64,000 bases of DNA. It comes from an uncultured Pelagibacteraceae bacterium. Lineage in GTDB: Bacteria > Pseudomonadota > Alphaproteobacteria > Pelagibacterales > Pelagibacteraceae. The DNA is taken from contig CACBBR010000004.1 of assembly GCA_902537555.1 (NCBI GenBank), forward strand, positions 34,366 through 98,365, read 5' to 3'. Shown in pieces: positions 56,960 through 64,000 of the stretch; position 1 is the stretch's first letter, and the number at the start of each line of letters is the position of its first letter. The position numbers and the translations under genes are program-made. The notes beneath the pieces are model-generated. The model was not told the DNA's origin. It worked only from the letters and a program-made list of their open reading frames with translations, and ran no database searches.

Positions 56960-57837
56960 GCAGCTTTCTTTTTTCTAACTAGTTTTCCATAACTGTCCAG
57001 CAAGTCTAAAATTACATCACAAACTTTATAATTATTTTCAGCAATTTTTGATATAGGTGTTATTTCGGCAGCTGTACCAGTTAGAAAACATCCTTCAAAG
57101 CTTGATAATTCATCTGGTTTAATTTTTCTCTCATGTACCTTAATATTTTTTGATTTTGCTAATTCAATTACGGTTTGTCTTGTAATTCCATTTAGGAAAG
57201 AGTCTGGAATAGGAGTATGAAGTTCACCATTTTTGTCTTTAAAAAAAATATTTGCACTTGTAGACTCAGCTACATTATCCTCGTGATCCAACATTAATGA
57301 CTCACTATATCCTTGTCTTTCTGCTTCGTGCTTTGAAAGTGTACAAATCATATATAGGCCTGCTGCTTTGCTATCCCACGGTATTGTATTTGGGGCTGGT
57401 CTTCGCCAATTTGAAATATTCAATTTAATTCCCTCTGTTTTCAGCTTAGGATCGAAGTAATCCCCCCACTCCCAAGTAGCTACTGCTACATTTATTTTTG
57501 TTTTTTGGGCAGAGACACCCATCATTTCACTACCTCTCCAGGCAAATGGTCTTACATAACCATTTTGAACATTTTGAATTTTAATTATTTGATTACAAGC
57601 TTTGTTTATTTCTTCTCTAGTGAAAGGAATTGAGATATCCATTCTTTTAGCTGAGTGAAATAATCTGTCTGTGTGTTCTTGTAATTTAAAAATTTCACCT
57701 TCATAAACTCTAAGTCCTTCAAAGACTAAACTAGCATAATGCAATCCGTGACTTATTACATGTAATTTAGCATCTTGCCATTGAACAAGATCACCATTGT
57801 ACCAGATTTTTCCCTCTCTTTTATCGAACGGTATCAT
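56956..57837 (-). CDS. ilvE: Branched-chain amino acid aminotransferase
   Basis: IWYNGDLVQWQDAKLHVISHGLHYASLVFEGLRVYEGEIF, NVAESTSANIFF, FLNGITRQTVIELA, CFLTGTAAEITPI. Confidence 0.94.
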   Translation of the reverse strand: MIPFDKREGKIWYNGDLVQWQDAKLHVISHGLHYASLVFEGLRVYEGEIFKLQEHTDRLFHSAKRMDISIPFTREEINKACNQIIKIQNVQNGYVRPFAWRGSEMMGVSAQKTKINVAVATWEWGDYFDPKLKTEGIKLNISNWRRPAPNTIPWDSKAAGLYMICTLSKHEAERQGYSESLMLDHEDNVAESTSANIFFKDKNGELHTPIPDSFLNGITRQTVIELAKSKNIKVHERKIKPDELSSFEGCFLTGTAAEITPISKIAENNYKVCDVILDLLDSYGKLVRKKKAA

Positions 57838-57896
57838 TTGATTTTTTTTTTAAAAAATATCTTTGTATATATAATATGTCAATATAACTTACCATT

Positions 57897-58340
57897 ATGA
57901 AAAAACTTTTATATTTAAAAGATCATCAATTAAAAGAATATATAGAAAAAATATTCAATGGATATAGGGAAACTGTCGCTGATGCCAGGAAAGTTTTAGA
58001 TAAATATTCTATAGGAACTGCTCACAACAAAGTAATACATCTAATATCATTGTATGAAGGTATAACTATCTCAAGTTTATTGAGAAAACTAAAAGTAACA
58101 AAACAAAGCTTAAATAGAGTTTTAAATGATTTAGTAGAGATTAATGCAATAGAATTTAAAAGAGATGATGTGGACACAAGGGTAAAGCATGTTTACCTTA
58201 CAGATATTGGCAAGAAAATTTTTGATGAAATTTTCTCTGTTCAAAAAAAAAGAATTTATGATGCATTTTTAAGTTCAGAGTCTAACGACGTTATAAGTTT
58301 TGATAAAGTACTTAAAAAAATAATTAATGAAAAATTTTAA
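57897..58340 (+). CDS. MarR-family regulator (PetP-like)
   Basis: Winged-helix VIHLISLYEGITISSLLRKLKVTKQSLNRVLNDLVEINAIEFKRDDVDTRVKHVYLTDIGKKIFDEI; overlaps response regulator gene. Confidence 0.85.
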   Translation: MKKLLYLKDHQLKEYIEKIFNGYRETVADARKVLDKYSIGTAHNKVIHLISLYEGITISSLLRKLKVTKQSLNRVLNDLVEINAIEFKRDDVDTRVKHVYLTDIGKKIFDEIFSVQKKRIYDAFLSSESNDVISFDKVLKKIINEKF

Positions 58341-59004
58341 AGCACATATATTAATTGTCGATGATGATGATAGAATTAGAGATCTGGTAAAAGAATACCT
58401 TGAACAAAATAATTATCTGGTATCAACTGCTAAAGACTCAAACGATGCATTAGAAAAAACTAAAATTGTAAAATTTGACCTAATAGTTCTGGATATCATG
58501 ATGCCAGGCAAAACTGGATTGGAATTTACTCAAGATTATAAAAATAAAATTAATACACCAATTTTACTGCTTACAGCCAAAGGTGAACCATATGAAAGAA
58601 TAGAAGGGCTAGAAGTAGGTGCTGATGACTATTTAACAAAACCATTTGAACCTAAAGAATTAATTTTGAGAATTAATAATATTCTTGTAAAAACTCAGTC
58701 AATACAGACCAAAAGAGTAATTGAATTTGGTAATATAAAAATAGATTTAAGTAAACTGTTTATTTACAAAAATAATCAAAGTTTAAAAATAAATAATACA
58801 GAAAAACTTATTTTAGAAAAAATGATAAATTTTCCAGGAAAAATTTTTAAAAGAGAAGAAATTGCAAATTTGATTGATTTAGATAAAGAAAGATCGATAG
58901 ATGTAATTGTAACTAGGCTTAGAAAAAAAATTGAAGAGACCCCTAAAAGCCCTAAATATCTTCAAACAATAAGGGGAGAAGGCTATGTACTTTGGATTGA
59001 GTAA
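58327..59004 (+). CDS. OmpR/PetR-family response regulator
   Basis: ILIVDDDDRIRDLVKEYL, DLIVLDIMMPGKTGLEF, VGADDYLTKPFEPKELILRI, Trans_reg_C YLQTIRGEGYVLWIE. Confidence 0.92.
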   Translation: MKNFKAHILIVDDDDRIRDLVKEYLEQNNYLVSTAKDSNDALEKTKIVKFDLIVLDIMMPGKTGLEFTQDYKNKINTPILLLTAKGEPYERIEGLEVGADDYLTKPFEPKELILRINNILVKTQSIQTKRVIEFGNIKIDLSKLFIYKNNQSLKINNTEKLILEKMINFPGKIFKREEIANLIDLDKERSIDVIVTRLRKKIEETPKSPKYLQTIRGEGYVLWIE

Positions 59005-60301
59005 ATTTTTAAAAAATATTTTACCTAAAAGGTTATTTTACAGGGGGCTCTTAATTGTAGCTGTTCCAATAATAATTTTACAAGTAACAATATCTCTAGT
59101 TTTTTTTGATAGTTTATGGATAAAAACAAATAAAGGTTTAACTAGAGCTTTGGTGAGCGAAATAGTTACTATCATTGATATCTATGACAATGAGAGTGAA
59201 TATAATAAAAAAATAGTTACAGATCTGTACAATAAAAATTTTAGTTTTTCAGTTAGATTTTTGGAAAATGAAAAACTACCAGACATTAAAGTGGAAAGAT
59301 GGTTTAGTCCAATGGATAGGACATTAAGAAGAGAATTAAAACCAAAAATTGGAGAACATTGGTTTAACACCATTTCTTATAAGGAAGTTGTAGATTTAAG
59401 AATTAAATTTAGAGATGGTGTTTTGCAAATATTCTTTCCTAAAGAGAGAATTCAGGCATCTTCTTTTAGAATTTTTGCTTTTTGGATTACTGTACCTGCA
59501 ATTTTGATGATTGCAGTAGCTATGATTTTTTTAAAAAACCAAACTAGACCAATCACTAAACTTGCTCAAGCTTCCGAACGTTTTGGTCGTGGTGAAAGTA
59601 TTGAGGAGTTTAGACCATCGGGAGCATTAGAAATAAGAAAAGCAGGTCTGGAATTTGAAAAAATGAGAAAGAGAATTTTAAGACATTTAAATCAGAGATC
59701 TGAAATGCTTTCTGGAATCAGTCATGATTTGAGAACACCACTTACAAGGATAAAACTCCAACTTGCAGTTATTAAAGATAAAAATTTATCGGAAAAAATA
59801 TCAAAGGATGTTGATGAGATGGAAAAAATGCTAAATGAGTATTTGCAGTTTACAAGGACAGGTGCCAAAGATAAAACTGAAACTTTTGATATATCAGCTC
59901 TTGTAAGCAAAATTATAATTAAGTATGAAAATAATAACATTGAAATGAAAATAAAAAAAAAAATATATTTTAACGGAAGAAAAAATTTAATCACAAGATG
60001 TATAAATAATTTATTAGATAATTCTGTAAAATATGCGAAAAAAATATCGGTTAATTTAGAAAAAAAAAACTCAACCATTCTATTATCTATTGACGATAAT
60101 GGCCCTGGTGTAGATAAATCAGAATTTCAAAATATAACTAAACCATTTTATAAAATAGACAAAAGTAGGTCTGATTCCAAATCAAGTGTTGGCTTAGGAT
60201 TGTCAATTTCGTCAGATATCATAAAATCTCACGGTGGAGATATTAAATTTGATAAATCCAAAATGGGTGGTCTTAAAGTAATTATTTCTTTACCTTATTA
60301 G
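58985..60301 (+). CDS. EnvZ-like sensor histidine kinase
   Basis: Two TMs, HAMP, GISHDLRTPLTRIKLQL H-box, NLLDNSVKYA N-box, DDNGPGVDKSEF, SVGLGLSISSDIIKSHGGDI. Confidence 0.92.
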   Translation: MYFGLSKFLKNILPKRLFYRGLLIVAVPIIILQVTISLVFFDSLWIKTNKGLTRALVSEIVTIIDIYDNESEYNKKIVTDLYNKNFSFSVRFLENEKLPDIKVERWFSPMDRTLRRELKPKIGEHWFNTISYKEVVDLRIKFRDGVLQIFFPKERIQASSFRIFAFWITVPAILMIAVAMIFLKNQTRPITKLAQASERFGRGESIEEFRPSGALEIRKAGLEFEKMRKRILRHLNQRSEMLSGISHDLRTPLTRIKLQLAVIKDKNLSEKISKDVDEMEKMLNEYLQFTRTGAKDKTETFDISALVSKIIIKYENNNIEMKIKKKIYFNGRKNLITRCINNLLDNSVKYAKKISVNLEKKNSTILLSIDDNGPGVDKSEFQNITKPFYKIDKSRSDSKSSVGLGLSISSDIIKSHGGDIKFDKSKMGGLKVIISLPY

Positions 60302-60524
60302 CCTTTTTTCTTTTTTTTTTATCTTGAAATTTTTTTTCGAGATTACTTATTCTTTTATTTAAAACATCAACTTCTTCTTTGCTCGCTAGTTTCATTTTAA
60401 ATATTATTTCATCTCTTTTAGATTTTAGTATTGAAATCAATTCATCCGAAATATCTTTGTAATTAACTAAACCTTTTTCAATTAGTTTTGCAAATTTATC
60501 AAATACGAATCTTGATTTTGACAT
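60282..60524 (-). CDS. UbiK/BMFP-family accessory factor-like small coiled-coil protein
   Basis: 80 aa: FVFDKFAKLIEKGL...FKMKLASKEEVDVLNKRISNLEKKF. Confidence 0.72.
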   Translation of the reverse strand: MSKSRFVFDKFAKLIEKGLVNYKDISDELISILKSKRDEIIFKMKLASKEEVDVLNKRISNLEKKFQDKKKRKKANKVKK

Positions 60525-60572
60525 AATAATTATTTAACGATTTAAACGAATAGATTATAATAAATTTTACCA

Positions 60573-61358
60573 ATGTTTACTAATAATTTTGACCCAATTG
60601 CTTTTGAGTTATTCTCGTTAAGTATAAGGTGGTATTCATTAGCCTATATTTTTGGCATTATTATTGGTTGGATATATTGTAAAAATATACTCATAAAAAA
60701 AGATAATACTCAAAAATTGTTCGAAGATTATATCTCATATTTAATTGTTGGGATTATAGCTGGAGGTAGGTTGGGATATGTAGTTTTCTACAATTTCTCA
60801 TATTTTTTAAGTAATCCAATTGAAATTTTAATGATATGGAATGGTGGTATGTCATTTCATGGTGGACTGATTGGTATAATTCTTTCTACATATTTATTTT
60901 CAAAAAAAAATAACAATGACATTTATATTTTTTTAGATTTAGTTGCAATAACTGCACCTATAGGAATTTTTCTTGGGAGAATTTCTAATTTTATAAATGG
61001 AGAATTGGTAGGAAAAGTCACGAATTCTAATTGGGGGGTAATTTTTCCAAGTTATGATGATAAATTAAGACATCCCTCTCAGCTATACGAAGCATTTTTA
61101 GAGGGAATCGTTTTATTTATTATAATGAATTTAATTTTTTTTAACAAAAATTATAAAGTTGGAAAATGCTCTATTATGTTTTTGATAGTTTATGGATGTT
61201 TTAGAATTACTTCAGAATTTTTTAGAGAGCCAGATAAGCATATTGGATACTTATTTGGAAATATAAGTATGGGAATATTTTTAAGCGCAATAATGGTTTT
61301 GATTGGATTTTTAATTTATTTTAATAGAAATGATGAAAATAAATCACAAAATATTTAA
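60573..61358 (+). CDS. lgt: Prolipoprotein diacylglyceryl transferase
   Basis: IRWYSLAYIFGIIIGW, GGRLGYVVFYN, WNGGMSFHGGLIG, GRISNFINGELVGKVT, HPSQLYEAFLEG, REPDKHIGYL. Confidence 0.96.
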   Translation: MFTNNFDPIAFELFSLSIRWYSLAYIFGIIIGWIYCKNILIKKDNTQKLFEDYISYLIVGIIAGGRLGYVVFYNFSYFLSNPIEILMIWNGGMSFHGGLIGIILSTYLFSKKNNNDIYIFLDLVAITAPIGIFLGRISNFINGELVGKVTNSNWGVIFPSYDDKLRHPSQLYEAFLEGIVLFIIMNLIFFNKNYKVGKCSIMFLIVYGCFRITSEFFREPDKHIGYLFGNISMGIFLSAIMVLIGFLIYFNRNDENKSQNI

Positions 61359-62412
61359 TATTAAACCAAAAAGCCCAATACCTATAGACGAATTTATTGA
61401 AAAAATTTTGTATGAACCAAAAGTAGGATATTACGCAAGTAAAGATCCATTTGGAAAAAAAGGAGATTTCATAACATCTCCTACCATATCAAACCTCTTC
61501 TCAGAAATTATATCATTATGGTTAATTTCGACTTGGGAAAAAATGGGTGAACCAAAAAAATTTAACTTTGTAGAACTTGGACCTGGAGATGGCAGCTTAA
61601 CTAAGGTTTTTATTGATACTTTAAAAAAATTTCCTAAAATTGAAAAAGCAACAAATATTTATTTGTACGAAAAAAGCAATTTTTTAAAAAAATTACAAAA
61701 AAAGAAAATTGATAATAGAAAAGTAAAATGGATAAAAAATTTTAATTCTATCAAAAGTGGGCCTGTTATTTTTTTTGGAAATGAATTTTTTGATGCAATT
61801 CCAATTAAACAATTTACAAACCAAAGTAATAAGTTTTTTGAAAGATGTTATTCTTTAAAGAGTGAAGATAATATTTCCGAAATTTTTATTAAAGGCAATA
61901 ATCAGGATATAGATCAAATTAGATCTTTCGAAACTTTGAAAAAACTAAAATTTATTGAATATCCTAAAAAAGGACTTTTAGAATTAAGTAAAATAATAAC
62001 TAAGATTTCTAAGCTTTCTGGAGGCATTCTATTAATAGATTATGGTTATTTAGTGAGTAATAACTCAAATACAATTCAAGCAGTTATGGGTAATGAAAAA
62101 ATTTCTATGAGGACTTTGTTTAACAATTTAGGCAAAGCAGATATAACCTCACTAGTAAATTTTAGTTTATTAAAAGAGTTTTTTGTTCAAAATAATCTTA
62201 GAGTTAAAAGAATAGTTAGCCAAAAATTTTTTTTAGAAAGAATGGGTATATTTGAAAGAGCGAAAATTTTAGAAAAAAAAATGACAACAAAACAAAAAAA
62301 ATATATGACGGAAACTTTATCTCGTCTTCTTGAGAAAAATCAAATGGGAGAGCTTTTTAAGGTTGTATTTGCATATAATTATAAAAATAACAATTTTTTT
62401 GGTTTCGAATAA
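61330..62412 (+). CDS. SAM-dependent methyltransferase, MidA/NDUFAF7 family (DUF185)
   Basis: YYASKDPFGKKGDFITSPTISNLFSEIISLWL, FVELGPGDGSLTKVF, FFGNEFFDAIPIKQF, ILLIDYGYL. Confidence 0.92.
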   Translation: MMKINHKIFNIKPKSPIPIDEFIEKILYEPKVGYYASKDPFGKKGDFITSPTISNLFSEIISLWLISTWEKMGEPKKFNFVELGPGDGSLTKVFIDTLKKFPKIEKATNIYLYEKSNFLKKLQKKKIDNRKVKWIKNFNSIKSGPVIFFGNEFFDAIPIKQFTNQSNKFFERCYSLKSEDNISEIFIKGNNQDIDQIRSFETLKKLKFIEYPKKGLLELSKIITKISKLSGGILLIDYGYLVSNNSNTIQAVMGNEKISMRTLFNNLGKADITSLVNFSLLKEFFVQNNLRVKRIVSQKFFLERMGIFERAKILEKKMTTKQKKYMTETLSRLLEKNQMGELFKVVFAYNYKNNNFFGFE

Positions 62413-63164
62413 TGATTAAGTCAAAAAAACTTGTCAAATTTAAAAATATAAGTCATGGGTTTTTTAATAGAAAGGGCGGTGTATCTAAAGGCATCTACAA
62501 GAGTTTAAATTGTGGTTTAGGATCTGATGACAAAGTTAAAAATATCAGAAAAAATTTAGAAAAGGTATGTAAGAAAATTGGCTGTAATAGGAGCAACTTA
62601 GTATTAATGAATCAAATCCATAGTAATATTGTTCATAAATTAAGCAAAATTCCTAAAAAAAAATTAAATGGTGACTCACTTATAACTAACAGAAAAGGTA
62701 TTGCTTTAGGAGTTTTGACTGCGGATTGTGCACCAATTTTTATCTATGATCCTGTTAATAATTTGATAAGTGCAATTCATGCTGGATGGAAGGGTGCATA
62801 CAAAAAAATAATATCTACTACATTGAAAGAGTTCAAATTAAGAGGTAGTAACTTTAAAAATTTGATAGCAGTAATTGGTCCTTGTATTGGCAATAAGAAC
62901 TATGAGGTAAAGAGAGATTTCTTTAATAAGTTTATCAACAAAGAAAAAACAAATAAAAAGTTTTTTAATTATAAAAATAACAAAATTTATTTTAGCTTGA
63001 ATGATTATATTAAACAAAGTTTTTATATTTTGGGGGTAAAAAACGTTGAAATCATCAAAAAAGATACCTATAAAACAAGCAACAATTTTTTTAGCTCAAG
63101 AAAATCTTTAAAAAATAAGTTAAATGATTATGGTAGAAATATTTCTGTAATTATGATTAAATAG
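62412..63164 (+). CDS. pgeF: Multicopper polyphenol oxidase/YfiH-family (PgeF) purine nucleoside/peptidoglycan editing protein
   Basis: [74 protein letters not shown]. Confidence 0.92.
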   Translation: MIKSKKLVKFKNISHGFFNRKGGVSKGIYKSLNCGLGSDDKVKNIRKNLEKVCKKIGCNRSNLVLMNQIHSNIVHKLSKIPKKKLNGDSLITNRKGIALGVLTADCAPIFIYDPVNNLISAIHAGWKGAYKKIISTTLKEFKLRGSNFKNLIAVIGPCIGNKNYEVKRDFFNKFINKEKTNKKFFNYKNNKIYFSLNDYIKQSFYILGVKNVEIIKKDTYKTSNNFFSSRKSLKNKLNDYGRNISVIMIK

Positions 63165-63178
63165 ATTATTCTCAAATA

Positions 63179-64000
63179 ATGAAGATTCTCACTGGAAATA
63201 GCAACAAACAGCTTAGTAGCAAAATCTCTAAGAATCTTAAAAATAAGTTAGTTAACACTAGTATTAGAAAATTTTCTGATGGAGAGATATACATTGAAAT
63301 TAACGAAAATATAAGAGGGAATAGTATTTTTATAATTCAATCAGTTTCTTCACCTGCAAATGATAATTTGATGGAATTACTTTTATGTATTGATGCACTA
63401 AAAAGATCATCTGCAAAAAATATAACTGCTGTAATACCCTATTTCGGTTATGCAAGACAAGATCGAAAAGTTGTGCCAAGAACATCTATCTCTGCAAAAT
63501 TAGTCTCCAATTTAATAACCAATGCGGGTGCGGATAGAGTAGTGACTGTAGATTTGCATGCAGGTCAAATTCAAGGTTTTTTTGATATCCCAGTAGATAA
63601 CCTATTTGCTACTCCAATTTTTGCGAAGCACATAAAAAGAAAAATTAAAACCAAAAATTTAATTTGTGTTGCTCCTGACGTAGGTGGTGTTGAGAGAGCA
63701 AGAGCCTTGGGAAAAAAATTAGACGTAGGTTTAGCAATAGTTGATAAAAGAAGACCTAGCCCAGGTAAATCACAGGTTATGAATGTTATTGGAAATGTAA
63801 ATAACAAAGTTTGTATTCTTATTGATGATATTATTGACTCGGGTGGTACAATTATAAATGCAGCTCATGTATTATTAAGAAGAGGTGCAAAAGAAGTTCA
63901 TGTATATGCTACACATGGTGTTTTTAGTGGAGATGCAGTTAAAAATATTAGAAATTCAAAAATAAAAAATTTAGTAATTACAGACAGTATAGATAGTTCA
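63179..64000 (+). CDS. prs: Ribose-phosphate pyrophosphokinase (truncated by window end)
   Basis: Manual translation [97 protein letters not shown]...; open to window edge so absent from track. Confidence 0.95.
   Translation, partial: MKILTGNSNKQLSSKISKNLKNKLVNTSIRKFSDGEIYIEINENIRGNSIFIIQSVSSPANDNLMELLLCIDALKRSSAKNITAVIPYFGYARQDRKVVPRTSISAKLVSNLITNAGADRVVTVDLHAGQIQGFFDIPVDNLFATPIFAKHIKRKIKTKNLICVAPDVGGVERARALGKKLDVGLAIVDKRRPSPGKSQVMNVIGNVNNKVCILIDDIIDSGGTIINAAHVLLRRGAKEVHVYATHGVFSGDAVKNIRNSKIKNLVITDSIDSS

Noticed and set aside
60302-60330. T-rich run after the histidine kinase stop as intrinsic terminator
   Set aside because: No stem precedes it and it is the lysine-rich C-terminal coding sequence of the opposite UbiK-like gene.

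Overview
AT-rich, densely packed window that looks like a streamlined alphaproteobacterial genome, most likely SAR11/Pelagibacterales. This lineage call is an inference from composition, gene content and gene order; no search was run. The core is a long minus-strand division/cell-wall (dcw) cluster, mraZ-ftsZ-rsmH-ftsL-ftsI-murE::murF-mraY-murD-ftsW-murG-murC-murB-ddl-ftsQ-ftsA-lpxC-bamD-ligA. Two oddities stand out there: ftsZ sits directly after mraZ instead of after ftsA, and murE and murF form one 948-codon ORF. Upstream of mraZ are three exactly spaced TGGGN repeats, a likely MraZ operator, then RNase P RNA. Between two tRNA genes lies a small accessory island: an SGNH hydrolase, a NodU/SxtI-type carbamoyltransferase, an un-called 49-aa DUF5989/SxtK-like ORF and an SxtJ-like membrane protein, with two glycosyltransferases on the other side of the first tRNA. 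The second tRNA (Val-GAC), 2 nt after rpoD, has full stems but highly aberrant D- and T-loops. Remaining content is yqeY-dnaG-rpoD, carAB, an Anbu/ATP-grasp pair, uvrB-SDR(FolM-like)-folB-uvrC-pgsA, ilvE, a PetP/PetR-like regulator set with a histidine kinase, lgt, midA, pgeF and a truncated prs. Convergent genes commonly overlap at their stop codons. No CRISPR array, prophage or transposon was seen.
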